Assembly (NCBI GenBank): GCA_037975125.1
Contig: CM075860.1
Location: 26,342,151 to 26,406,150, forward strand
Direction: 5' to 3'
Length of the DNA stretch: 64,000 nt
Source: Latrodectus hesperus
Lineage: Eukaryota > Arthropoda > Arachnida > Araneae > Theridiidae
Under the pieces are notes generated by a model, which was given only the letters and a program-made list of their open reading frames with translations, had not been told where the DNA came from and did not search any database. How positions within the stretch are numbered: the stretch's first letter is position 1; each line of letters opens with the position of its first letter. The position numbers and the translations under genes are program-made. Below, piece by piece: positions 12,701 through 40,777 of this stretch.

Positions 12701-13974
12701 TGAAAATAAGCTACTTACACAATGAATTCTACTAATAATTCACAAATACTTTTATGTCATATTTTTTCCCAAATTATGAATAAGTTATAGTTAAATAACT
12801 AAATTAAAATTATCACACTTTTGAAATTTAAAAAATAGTTTGCCGGGCATTATTTTATACGACAATTTTTTATCTATTTCGTCGTACAGAGTTTGTACTA
12901 CAGCGCTTGCTACACAACTAAAAGAATTAAAATAATACAACTTAACCATTTTTGGTATAGTTGTGTCATAATGTGAATATTCACCTTGATTTTAATATTA
13001 TATTTATTTACACTTTTAAATATGGGGTCATAGAAAGTTGGATATTAGTCATTAGTCATAATATACGCTTTTTTCAAGTTCAAAATTCAACCAATCCAAT
13101 CGTAAATGGAAAGCAAACAATACTCACGTTCTACTTTGCATTCTATTAAATTTAGATGATTGAAATGCAAAATTTTGCAAACATACACATATCATTATCA
13201 GAAAAATGAAATTTGAGATTATGAAAATATACTATAATTAATCTTTATATTTTTCTAGGATAAGATCTTTATCATTTAACTTGTATCGTTCTATTGATAC
13301 TAGAAACGAATTTTTATGTCTCGATACAGCATTTTCTTTACCTTTTTAAATTCTTTGCGCAATCAAGTATTTATAAGTATGCACTTTATTTTTACATATT
13401 TCTATTTTAAACGCTTATTATCAAAAGGAAATAAGGATATTAAAAATAATTTGCATATTTTTATTACACCTAATTTAAAGTCGGAGTAAAACTAATGTTC
13501 ATTATAAAATATTAAACAAATAAAAAAACAATATTAAAAATAAAAAACGATCAACACAGAAAATAAACTTAACTTTAAAGTTCGGCTGATTAATCAGGTC
13601 AAGTTTTCTTACAAAAATACTGCAAGGAAGTTAAATATTATGGAACTATATATTTGTGGTTAATTTTTTCGATGTATGTATTTGGGATTTTGTCAGGTAT
13701 GACATTTAACATCTTTATCTAAATCTTTCAGATATGAACAATGTTTTACCTAATGATCTGAATTGTTTTTAATCCTATTTATAATCTTAAATTGTATTTA
13801 ACCCTAAAAAAAAAAGTTAAATTCTCTTCATTGCATAAATTGCATTCATTTTATTAGTCTGCTGCAAAGTAAAGCTTGCATGTAAAAAACATAAATCTTT
13901 AATTAAAGATCTTCTATGCTGTTAAATACAGTTCTTGTATTAGTTTTCTAAGAACTTATTTTAGTGCATACAAT
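9746..13974. other. AT-rich intergenic DNA
   Basis: More than 4 kb with no supported gene. A purine-rich GA run lies at about 10965-11000. Otherwise it is plain AT-rich sequence with short chance frames. Confidence 0.6.
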
Positions 13975-14461
13975 ATGAATCATTTAGCAACATCATTTGG
14001 CGATGTGTCAGATTGATCTTTATTCACACACAAACCAATAAAACTTATATCTCCCATGGTGTCCTATTACTGTGAACCATTAATTACATGCAGTGATAGT
14101 GTTCTTAAAAAATTAAAAACAATGCAAAATATGGAACTGAGAGTCGGGATTGATGTGGTCAAGTTAATCCTAATTGAGGCCATGTTATTGTTAACAACTA
14201 AGCAGACCTGTTCACGTCATCAACGAAGAAAGAGCTTTCCTCTTATTTGAGAATTTCATAGGATGTGGAAATTAACTTTGGTGCAACTATCAATCAAAAA
14301 TAAGTAACTTAAAAACACAACTTGGTTTAATTCAAAAGGTTTTGCGCACAAAAACAACAAAACTCTACTCAGACTGGAGGGATTGAAACATCTCCTGAAG
14401 TTCTGAAATCCCTTGCATTGGAAACCATTCATATTGAATACTCGGAAGATGATTGGCTATA

Positions 14462-14504
14462 TGTAGACATATAGCCATATTGGCTATATGGCTATATGTC
14501 TACA
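14462..14504. repeat. Perfect inverted repeat 1 (19-bp arms)
   Basis: The arm TGTAGACATATAGCCATAT (14462-14480) is exactly complementary to 14486-14504, around a 5-base spacer TGGCT. It lies inside the LINE pseudogene. Confidence 0.95.
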
Positions 14505-14545
14505 AGTGTGATTCAGAATATGGCTCATATTCTGAATCACACTTG
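14503..14545. repeat. Perfect inverted repeat 2 (20-bp arms)
   Basis: The arm CAAGTGTGATTCAGAATATG (14503-14522) is exactly complementary to 14526-14545, around a 3-base spacer GCT. It shares two bases with the previous hairpin. Confidence 0.95.
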
Positions 14546-15270
14546 ACAACAGGTTCCTGAGTCGTTTCTGATTTGTTTTCATTCTATGCATCTGTCTGGA
14601 AATACAGAGCTACCTTTGGTGGCAAAGTTCAAACTCTATATATTGCATTGAAACAACTATTGACTATTCTGAGTACAAGTTTGAAAAAGTTATTTTATTC
14701 TCTGATTCGTAGGCTGCAGCCCGAACAAATTAATTAGCAAGAAAACACCTTATCGAAAAGTGTAATCCAGTCCTGGGAACTCATTAAACTTCTAGTACAG
14801 AAGAACAAAACTGTTATCATCTAGTGGAGTCCTAGCCATTGTGGCATTTTCGACAACGAGCAGGCTGACTTCCTTGCTCTTAAGGGAACTCAGATGATTC
14901 AGCTTAATTGTTCTTTGCTGCCTTACCACTCCGTGAAACTATATATTAAACAAATAAGGAAAATTAATAACTCTTCTTGGTTACGAGAAAGAATAGAAAA
15001 ACAAGAACTGGAGTGAGTCAGATACAGAGGCTTTACCAGACAAATCGTGACGAGATTCTGCAGCCCTCTTTCGTCTAATAACAGGTCACAATTGCCTGGG
15101 TGAACATTTATTTCGCATATTGTTTTATGATCATCCTGATTGTCAATTATGGAGTTTTGAAGAATCTATGAATCACAACAATCTCCATCGCTGTTGCTTA
15201 CTCCATGGACTTGACTCCACAATTGATAAATATTGGCGTGCAAGACAGCTTCTGGGGAAATTACTTCTGT

Positions 15271-23539
<8,269 letters not shown>

Positions 23540-23621
<82 letters not shown>
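23540..23621. repeat. (CA)n microsatellite
   Basis: About 41 uninterrupted CA units. It ends against an unusually GC-rich patch for this window at 23622-23690. Confidence 0.98.
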
Positions 23622-23622
<1 letters not shown>

Positions 23623-26600
23623 GTTGGTCTAAGCCGGCAAGTGCGCTCTATGTGTTTTCACCATCAATCCGAAGACCCAAATTATATTCTAAACTTACAT
23701 TCTTTCTTAAAATTTATTTAAATTTATTACAGTATTTAATCCTTTTTCCATTAATTCACATTATTTTAGTTTAATGCTTACTTTACATTTTTTATATATT
23801 TCCTACAATTTAATAAAATAAATATCTGTATATCATGTAGTGTTTGATAACGCGATAGGGGAACAATAATAATGAAATTTTTACTGAACTGATTATAATT
23901 TCTAATTTTTAATTAATAAACAGTTATTTAATCTTTAAAGTTATTGAATTTAAACAACAAATTTTTTTAATCTTTAAAGTGGAAGGGTTATGGAAAAGCA
24001 CTTACTTGAAGTTGTAATGATTTTTTTACTAGACAGTGCTTGAAATTGATTGATATACTTTTGTAGTGATTCCATAAAAATATCCCATTAATAAAAGCAC
24101 TTCAATCAAAATTATCTCATTAACTAAAACTTTTTCCAGTAAGTTATTTAATTTTACATTAAGAACATTATAAATAATTCAAAATTTCCTGTCATCATTT
24201 GCTTCACTTGAACTATTGCAGAGTGCATAGTTTCCAAACCGTTAAAAAAGTTATATAATATTTCTAAGTGCTAATAAAACACTTCATTCGGTGTAAATAT
24301 ACTTTAAGATTAAAAATACTTGATACCATAGGATATTTTAATTTATTGATAATAAAGCAAATATTTTATTAGTCAGTATGAATTTATAGTTTTAATACAC
24401 ATCGTCAAGATGGAAAAGTTATCAGAAATTTTATGCAACGTTTTCATTTCCAAAGGGTTTTCTCATCGTCTTCACTTCTGAATAAATCCATTTTTATAAT
24501 AATGGCTCAACCTTTATAAGCATTTAAATAAAGGCCTTATTTTAAGTTTATTTTACTTTTCTGATTATTATTGATTATTACAAAATGTTTTTATTGGCTC
24601 AGAAGTTTCAGTCAATAGAAGTTTTTGATGTGTCAATTTTATTCTGTGTGTTTTGTCAAATAAAAAATCTTAAACCAAAATAATTAGAATAGTATACATG
24701 ATTAAACAATTTAATAATCGAATACAATGCAAGGAATCTTTTAATGCTCAAACTTTACTTGCAATCAAAATTTTTCATCTCAAAACACTATTTCTTTAAC
24801 CAGAATACTATTAAGTCTCAACTCTTTTTTTACTTCACAAAACTTATTGAAAATCAATGAAGAATAAAGGCGGGAAATATTTCATAAAATTTTAAAATTT
24901 ACCTTTGTGTTTCACTTATTAAAACCTTAGTTATAATTTTTGTATAAAATGTTCACTTATTTTTTAGTTAAAAATTCTAATAAATTTTGTTTCATGATTT
25001 GTCATTCATTTAGTAAATAATAGAGATTTGGTGTTGAATCGGGTACCCTTTGGTTTGGTGAAACTTTTGGCGATACATCTGGGCGATTAAATTTAATTTA
25101 TGGTAACTTTATCTTCGTATAGCTTTAGTGTAACTACCAACATGTTAGTCACATTTTGAATCTAATCTTGAAGTCAAAAAATCAACCGAGGATCAAGGTT
25201 TTTCCGATTGTAAACTTTTTCCAACAATAGTTATTAAGTTTTATTTATTAAAGTTATGCTTATCAAGTAATGTAATTAGATTCAGAAAACAAACATTTAT
25301 TGAATTTTTAAATATTTTTACATTTTAATTTAATAAATTATGATTGAGAACTGCTGTGATTCTTTTGAATAATCTGATACACATAAATGTTAAGTACATG
25401 AAATTAAAGACAGTTTTAAACTATTTATCTATGATAAGTTAGTTTATTTTAAACATCAAAAGATTAATTGATATTTTCAAAGTTATATATTGTTTTACAC
25501 TGTTTCTTATATCCATTTTTCTACTTTCAGTTGATAAAATGTTTACAATATTTCAGTTTATAATACGTTTATATTTTAGCTAATTGTTTCTTAAACTTAC
25601 CTTGGGTATAAAATGACTCTAAATTATTATAAATAGATATTTGAATATTCAAAAGAAAGAAATGAAAATATATTTTGTACTGAAAACGAGATGTGCATTT
25701 TTAGTATTCATCAGTAGCTTTCCAAAATAATTTCTAGTTACATTCTGGTTTATTTTTACTATTTTAAACTCTTCTCAGTTTTATGCAACTATTTACAAAT
25801 ATTTTCCGTTATTAGAAATTTTTCAGTATTAATAGAAGGCCATGAAAATTCAAAATCGAAAGCTTGTATCTCAGTAAGTAAATAAAAAATTACAAAAAAC
25901 TATTATTCAAATTTCTGCGTATGTAAATAGAACCCAAAGAATAACATCAGAGAAAAAAGATTCCACAAAATGTAACACAAGTTTTCTAAGCCCTGGAGAA
26001 ACTTTGGAAATTTATCCGACTTGAATATTAATCATTTGACTTTTATGGAAAACATTTATCTCGCTAACCTTGCATTCCTAATTTATTATTCATTCACAAT
26101 ATCTTAAAAAATAGCCTTTAGGAAGCGATGATAATTTTATAATATGAATTTTGTATACATCTGAATTTATTTTTCTGAAATATTTTTTTTAAATCTTTAT
26201 GAATGTCACTAATTTTCAAGGTGTTTTAATATAATTTTTATCGTAATAACTAGTTAAAACTCATATTCAATTCTTAATTTTCAGATAAAATGTTTATATT
26301 TTTATACCGAAAATTCGTTTTAAAAATTTATTCCAATTTACCGGAAACATTTTTTTATGGAAAACACTTATAATAAACTATATTTTGCATGATATTTTTT
26401 ACGCCAAACAACTTTTTATTTTTTATGATAATTTTTACAATATGCTAAACAATTCTTTTATTATCATTTAAAATTTGTGGGTAATAATAAAAGATAATAT
26501 TATTAGGGAATGGTTTATCATTAAATTGTAAATTAGTCTGTGAAAATATATTTATCGGGGTATAATAATATAATTTATCACAATAAATTGTAGTTAAATA

Positions 26601-29600
26601 TGTTTTTTTGAAGTCTTACTTCTAAGAAGTTTGGACAGTTTTCTAACTGCACTTATCTGTAAACCTTATTTATCAACGTAAATCTCATTATGATTATATC
26701 GAATCATTTTTATAGCTTCTCATAATTAAATACTTAGATATTAAAATATGATACAAAATTTTAAAATACATAATTAATTTTATTGGTAATCATAACTAAC
26801 ATATTTAATTATATTTTGTAATCGAGAATTTTTTAAACTGCTACAAAAATGTTTTCTTTTCAAAAACAGTTCAGATTTAAAAGTATTATGTGTAAAAAGT
26901 TGATTTTTTATTTTTTTCTTGGGTTGCTTATATTAACTATTTAAATAAATAAAATTGTTTATGAAAATTAATTAGGATGTGGAAACGTCTTCCTATATCC
27001 ATTATCAACCGGTGATAACTAAAGAAAATTTGAAAATAACTGATTCTTTCTATGGGTACGTTTCAATTATGAAAGAAAAAGGCTAAATTCTCTCCCTTTT
27101 TCTCTCACTCTCTCTATTTAAATGTAAGCTGGATTTAGAATAGAACTAATTGATAATATTTTAATGGGTATTTTTGTGCATAAAAACGAAAAACTGGAGT
27201 CAAAATAGGTTTGGAGAATTATGTCAACAACAAAACACTTTTTCTTCAAGATTCTGTAAATGACGATTTTTTCTTGAAAGATATCTAAGACTCTAAAATA
27301 TCATCTTAAAATTTCTTCATAAATTTTTGATTTAGTTTACTTTCTTCAAATGTATGCCCAGACTATTTCAATAAAAACCAGTAGAAGTGTTTGTGTCAAC
27401 ACTAAATTTAATGACATGTTGTTTCAGTTTTTAATAGAATTTTAAGATGCAGTGTTTAGAAAAAAATTATCAAAATAAAGAAGATTTCTCCAATTTACGT
27501 GTCTTGTTCATTAGGTTCATTTGAAGAATCAAAATTAAAAACTTCAAATGGCGACTTAACTTTTTTCATGAGTGATTTAAATTTATTTTACTTTTATTCA
27601 GTATCACCTTAGTTAACTAAAATATTTTTTCATGAGTTAAGCTTAAATAATAATATTATAACACATTCAGTTTTTCTTGTTATACATTTTTCTCCATGAC
27701 TAATAAAGTATTTCAGTTGATAATGAGTAATAACTGAAATTAAATCACAACAAAGTTAGCTACTTAATGGTGAAAAGGAAATCGGGGACAAAATTAAATT
27801 TCCATTAAATTAGGAGATAAATATTGTTTTTAGGAAAACATTGTTAAATCTTGTCAATTAAAAAAATTCGAATACACCATATTCTAATGATTCTGAAGAT
27901 TGGAATAGAATTTTTATCAATTTCCCCACTACTCGTGTATCAAAATATCTAATTAAGTTTCTGATTTAAATACAAATTTACAAATCCTCATTCTGAAAGG
28001 TAAAAAATATATCGAAACTTCAGAAAATTCATTGCATCTATTTACACATTATTGAGTCCACACTTCAAATCCCTGAAGCGTTTCGAACCTCCTCATGCTT
28101 AATAGAACATCTATTCCGTGTATTTTCTCAAGCAAGCTTCATTAAGCAAACTTCAGTATGCAAATTAACAGAATGTTGCAAATTTTTATACATCAGTGCA
28201 ATTTACTTGATTTCAAATTATAGTAATAATGACTTTTGAAAAGTATTTAAAGCCATAGCTAATTTGAAAATGTGATTTTTTTATTTAGTAACATTTTTAC
28301 AAGGCTTTACTTTCCTATGTTTAAGTAATTTAGAAATTTGAGAAAATCTAAGCTTATAATTAATATTTTGCAAATAATGTAAACTAAATTTAATCAGAAA
28401 TTTTACTTATTTATATTTTGGTAATTTAAATTTTAGACTTTTTTGGAAGTTTTCAAATATTTATGCAAATCGTTTCCAGCTTTTTCAAGAATACAATTAA
28501 TATTCCTACTTTAGAAATGAATTTACTAAGCCTTTAATGAAAGTATTAGTACTAATAATGAAGTATTTAAAGCGATTAATATATAAATTTTTCAAGAAAA
28601 ATATTTCTCGGTTATTGAAATTGTATTACATTCTATGCTATGTTTTCAAGAAAAGCTATACAATTTTCGTTTAGGAAATTATTCTTGATAAGTTTTAAAT
28701 ACCAGAAATTAATGATTTAGTATATTTGCCTTATGAGAAAAGTTAAAATTCACTCATTATATTATAACAGTTAAATATTATCTATTTGTTATATCAGCTG
28801 CGTATTTTTCAAACCAACTATTATTCCTTATTTTTTCATTTTGTATTATATTTGTATAATGTTTCACTCCTTTTAACACAAGTCCTATCATATTGAAATG
28901 AATTACACCAAAACTGCTTAATTTATTTAAAAACACATTTATCTAATGGAGGAACATAAAAGGAAAACTTTATATATCTCGTGAACATTTTATTAATACC
29001 GAAAATGGAAATGAAAACTAGAGATCATGTGATGACATATTGTTGGTACCAAAAGAATGGATCGAAAAAATCCAATCTAGCTATGCTAAAATCTAACATA
29101 AATGATACATAAAATTGGAGAAAATTATGCAATCAGAAAAACATGGTCTGCGTCATTCATAGAGATTTGTTGATTTTATAAAGGTCAGTCAACCACATAC
29201 GCACCCATTTGCTCTGTTAGTTGAGGAAATTTAACTATTCACTTAATTTGTCACTTTATAAAGTGAATCAGATTAATTATTCGTATTTCTACTTTAAAAT
29301 ATGGAAAAAAAGTGTACTCTTTGCTTAGAGAATATGAAAATCCTGTTCACTGTCGGCCCTAAAGTCATTTCAATATTAAATACGAATTTTAAAAGTAATT
29401 GAAGCAAGCAATCTTCGATAATTTAGTGAAGATTATACCACATATAGATAATCTATGAACAGAGGTTGTAATATGCGTATTTCATTAATTATTATTTCAA
29501 ATAAGATTAAATTGCTGAGTTAAGAAGTGGTTTATTTTAAGTAGTTATTTTAATATTGCATAAAATTTACTATTATTGCGTAATTGTTAGTAAAATTACA

Positions 29601-29978
29601 TTATTTAAAATATTAAGTGAACATGAATATAGGTTTTAATTAGAATCCCACATGGACACAAAATATGAGAATAATTGTGAGGTAAAATACAAAAGAGATG
29701 AGTGAATTATATTCTCTCATCTCTTTTATATTTAAAAAAGGTATTTAGTTTAAAATATGTTTAATAAGTTATGAATAAGTTATTTGTTACTTTCGAACAG
29801 TAGGAGAATTTAAAAAAAAAATTAAATATATATGTGTTGCATTGTGTTAAAATTTAAGTACATATAAATAAGATTATTTTATTTTATTAGGGTATAAGAA
29901 CTTAATGTGTTTTTCTCCAAGCAACATAGGCTGTCACACACTTGTTTTACCTGGAAGTGGTAAATTTATTGGTAATTA
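23622..29978. other. AT-rich intergenic DNA
   Basis: Over 6 kb with no supported gene. The first 70 bases are relatively GC-rich (GGTCTAAGCCGGCAAGTGCG) and unassigned. A second slightly less AT-rich patch lies at about 25035-25200. A pyrimidine run lies at about 27090-27118. The remainder is low-complexity AT sequence. Confidence 0.55.
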
Positions 29979-30100
29979 CACTCCATAACAAAAAAAAATG
30001 ACGCAACAAGAAGAAGTTGTCTGATTGAGACGAAAATAAGTGGATAGGAAAACAATGTACAGAATAGTAAATGATTAAAATTTCAGAACTATTTAACAAT

Positions 30101-31105
30101 TTATTTTAGAGTTACAGTAACAAGTTCAATAAGGTGTTGACCCTCCTCTAGCCTGTATATAAGCTGCCACTCGGCGTGGCATTGACCGAAGAAGTTCCCG
30201 GATGGTCTCCTGCGGTACTTCCTGCATATTCGCTCCAATTGTGGAACGAGGTCATCAACATTCCATGCCAGATGCAATCGCCTTCCCATCATATCCCAGA
30301 CATGCTCGATGGGAGAGAGATCTGGAGATCTACCAGGCCAAGGAAGAGTTTGACAAACTTGCATCCAGCTCATAGCAACGTGTGCCATATGTGGTCTGGT
30401 ATTGTCCTGCTGAAAAACCAGCCTAGGGCACTGTAAAAGGAACGGTAGCAAAACAAATCTTATTATATCGTCCACGTACAGCTATGCATTAAGTGTACCT
30501 TTAATGACGACTAAAGGGGTCCGGCTGTCAAAGGAAATGGCACCCCAGACAATTATATCTTCTTGAGGGCCGGTGGGGCATGCATAGTGAACGCAGGATC
30601 CCTCCTCTGCCCTGTGCGCCTCTAAGCACGTCCTCGATGATCTTCAGAACACATTTGGAAGCGGGTTTCGTCGCTAAGGACTATACATCTCCAATCGGCA
30701 TCATTCCAACCTGATCGAGGTATGCACCACTGTAATCTGACTCAGCAGTGGGCAGGTGTGAGTGGCAGGTGGCGTAACTGTAGGCGCGAGCGTAGGTTTC
30801 GCTCTCTCAACCGTCTGTGAATGGTCATGGTTTACACTGGTGTTTGGGTTGAACGTCTGATGATTGAGATAGGGATGAAGAAGGCCGCTGTGAAAGCTGA
30901 TCGGACAATCACTCTGTCCTCACGATCTTTTGTAGTCCTAGGTCGACAGTTACCATCCTGACACTGAACTCGGCCATTTTCCACCCATCCTTGCTAGTAT
31001 CTTCGAATGGTCGCATCGCTTCGACTCAAATGACGAGCGATTCTCCGATTTGTACAACCGGCCTTTTTCAATCCAATGATACGACATCTGTCAAACTCTA
31101 AGTTA
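30101..31105 (-). pseudogene. Tc1-like transposase, decayed
   Basis: Transposase of the 29979-31501 element. The minus strand begins with a helix-turn-helix, LEFDRCRIIGLKKAGCTNRR (near 31100-31040), followed by IARHLSRSDATIRR. After an early stop (about 30996) the same domain order continues with scattered stops: DREDRVIVRSAFT near 30910, HRRLRERNLRSRL near 30800, and LSDETRF with the first catalytic Asp near 30670. The open C-terminal piece (30475-30101) has QQDNTRPH (second Asp) and SPDLSPIEHVW (Glu). I count 32 residues between that Asp and Glu, two fewer than the classic DD34E. It ends with the usual short tail after a RRRP-like basic stretch. Frame breaks make it non-functional. Confidence 0.85.
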
Positions 31106-31121
31106 TTCGTAATGAGCACGA

Positions 31122-31293
<172 letters not shown>

Positions 31294-31503
31294 AAACCGA
31301 AAGTTTTAACAACCGTTGAAAAACTGCTCCTTATATACGACTGCTGGATGTCCAGTTCCGATGCGCTAGAGATCAAACTATTCATTCATTGGACACCAAA
31401 TTTTAACCATTTGTATATCTGATCAAAACATTCTTGCGTACGAAATTTCAAAGCCATCAAGTGATTGCTTCTTGGTGCGGCGATTTTTTTGTTATAGAGT
31501 GTA

Positions 31504-35694
<4,191 letters not shown>

Positions 35695-35878
35695 TTTCAA
35701 ATCAAAATTAAAATTGGGGGAGTGGACTATCTGGTGCTGCCATCTATCGGAAGAGTCTTAGAGCAAAGACGTACCTTCCTGGTGCTCTGGTTAAGCGAAT
35801 GTCTTACCCCTCCGACTTAATTTCACATAGCCATCGGCTAGTGAGCTTGGCTCGTCCAAGTGTCATAAGTAATAACAA
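35695..35878 (+). mobile_element. 5'-truncated SINE copy
   Basis: Matches the 3' part of the SINE at 38954-39352 over roughly 180 bp. Shared blocks include GGTGCTGCCATCTATCGG (GGTGGTGCCATCTATTGCGG-like in the other copy), a GGTTAxGCGAA block, and the terminal GTCCAAGTGTCATAAGTAA. The tRNA head is absent, as expected for a 5'-truncated retroposed copy or a separately mobilised tail. Confidence 0.7.
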
Positions 35879-38953
<3,075 letters not shown>

Positions 38954-39352
38954 GCAGCTAGCTTAATGGTTAGAGCATCGACTTTCCATCAGAAAGGGCA
39001 ACGTTCGATTCCCAAATGGTTGGTCGTTGTGCAGTTGTCCATGGATGCAATGGAGAAATATTCCTTCTGCGACAGAACAATTGACATTGACACCAGAAAA
39101 CTTCCCTGTACCTAACTCCAAGGAGCTTTACCAGTTTAATGGGAGCTGCTACTTCTGACAGATCAATGTCAAAATTGTGGGAGTCGATCCTTTAGTGGTG
39201 CCATCTATTGCGGAGGATTACATAGAGCGAAGTGGTACTTTCACCTTCGTGGGGCAATGGTTAGGCGAAAGACACACTCTAATGACTTAAATTCTCAAGG
39301 CCAAAGGCATGACGAGCGTTGGTTGTCCAAGTGTCATAAGTAACCACATAAC
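38954..39352 (+). mobile_element. tRNA-derived SINE, full-length
   Basis: About 400-bp SINE. The tRNA head starts GCAGCTAGCTTAATGGTTAG, with box A at 38959-38969 and box B CGTTCGATTCC at 39002-39012. It is followed by a unique body and ends in GTCCAAGTGTCATAAGTAAC plus a short A/C-rich tail. The last ~180 bp are shared with 35695-35878, which defines a dispersed family rather than a tRNA gene. It would be transcribed by Pol III and depend on a LINE for copying. The head differs from those of the SINEs at 3815 and 8440, so at least two SINE families are present. A 72-codon open frame across it is chance. Confidence 0.8.
39002..39012 (+). promoter_or_regulatory. Pol III box B of SINE
   Basis: CGTTCGATTCC fits GGTTCGANTCC with one mismatch and lies 33 bp downstream of the box A motif TAGCTTAATGG, tRNA-like spacing. 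Confidence 0.7.
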
Positions 39353-40007
<655 letters not shown>

Positions 40008-40076
40008 TGTACCGAGCTCCACGGGTTCGTGTTGATTGGGAGTTGAATAAAGCGACCACTTAATGAACACAAGACT

Positions 40077-40082
40077 TTTATT
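40077..40082 (-). terminator. Polyadenylation signal in LTR
   Basis: AATAAA on the minus strand, near the end of the LTR and downstream of its TATA box. Placement fits the R region. Confidence 0.5.
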
Positions 40083-40272
40083 CGTAAAAACTTCACTAGA
40101 TAAACGAAATTCCCGCTGTAACAATCACAATTATACAGATACAATAGGAAATAGCTTCCAATCACAGGTCTCAAATACCTCAGACAGAGAACAACTAGCA
40201 GTCACAACTAATCGTCTTCACTCACTGACTGTCTTCACAAAAACTCTACTACTCTTCCATGTCGGGCTGCGG

Positions 40273-40280
40273 TATTTATA
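40273..40280 (-). promoter_or_regulatory. TATA box in Gypsy LTR
   Basis: TATAAATA on the minus strand in a GC-rich local context, inside the LTR, with AATAAA about 190 bp downstream. Confidence 0.6.
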
Positions 40281-40396
40281 CCTGACTTGGCGGAGAAATC
40301 TACCAATTTCGCCAAGATTCTGGAAGCTTCTAGGCTATCTCGAAAAATATTGGTCCTAGAGCTTAGGTGATGGATGTTTCCAGAAGTATCGATTTC

Positions 40397-40463
40397 TCGC
40401 CAAGTCGCCAAAAATCTCGCCAACCGTCGCCAAGAATCCCGCCAACTGTCGCCAAGTCGCCAA
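40397..40463 (-). repeat. TTGGCGA repeat cluster in U3
   Basis: Six exact copies of TTGGCGA (TCGCCAA on the plus strand) and one TTGGCGG in 67 bp, at irregular 8-12 bp spacing except one wider gap. A further copy lies near 40311. It sits about 120 bp upstream of the LTR TATA box in element orientation. Confidence 0.9.
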
Positions 40464-40592
40464 ATCATTAGGAAATCCGCTTTTAAACTACAACAGGTCT
40501 AAATACCGCAATTTTTGCCCAAAATGTGAGAATTTCTGATTTGTCTGAGATGTTTTAAGACAAATATAATCATTATTTATAAATTTGTAACA

Positions 40593-40605
40593 TTGCCCCC
40601 CTCTC
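40593..40605 (-). promoter_or_regulatory. Polypurine tract
   Basis: GAGAGGGGGGCAA on the minus strand, directly before the LTR start TGTTAC. This is the usual place for the plus-strand primer in LTR elements. Confidence 0.85.
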
Positions 40606-40777
40606 AAGGACTGCACGTCCCGGGCAGTACAATCCCCTGATAGGAGGCCAAATTTAATATAAGAGAATTTACATTTCAAGAGGATACATTACATATACAA
40701 GCAGCTAAAAATACAAGAAAATAGAAAAGATTAAAATTATCTATACTATTTACAAAGAGACCATGGTCTACTAATTT

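Larger units (their letters stand above)
13975..15270 (+). pseudogene. LINE ORF2 3' portion (RT end, RNase H, tail)
   Basis: Decayed C-terminal half of a non-LTR retrotransposon ORF2. At 14056-14250 the peptide SDSVLKKLKTMQN matches the end of a reverse transcriptase (thumb region). Further on comes the RNase H domain: VILFSDS (the D of the active site) near 14690, and SPSHCGIFDNEQADFLALKG near 14833-14890, the usual W-V-P-S-H-x-G-I-x-G-N-E-x-A-D block with its Trp lost to a stop. At about 15080-15250 a C-terminal LITGHNCLGEHLFRILFYDH block is followed by a zinc-finger-like remnant ending YWRARQLL. Frameshifts and stops are scattered throughout. It differs clearly from the LINE at 48.5-53.5 kb and belongs to another family. 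The palindromes at 14462-14545 interrupt the start of the RNase H domain. Confidence 0.78.
40008..40592 (-). repeat. 3' LTR of Gypsy element
   Basis: Bounded by TG...CA, next to the polypurine tract. In element orientation it carries a TATAAATA box (40280-40273) and an AATAAA signal (40082-40077), about 190 bp apart, consistent with U3 and R. Upstream of the TATA box lies a cluster of TTGGCGA repeats (40463-40397). The boundary at 40592 is supported by the 5' LTR remnant, which shares its first 30 bp. Confidence 0.88.

Noticed and set aside
25035..25200. Less AT-rich patch possibly belonging to a repeat
   Set aside because: No ends, coding motif or second copy in this window.
40606..40777. 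env gene in the Gypsy element
   Set aside because: Only 172 bp lie between the pol stop and the polypurine tract; no room for an envelope frame.
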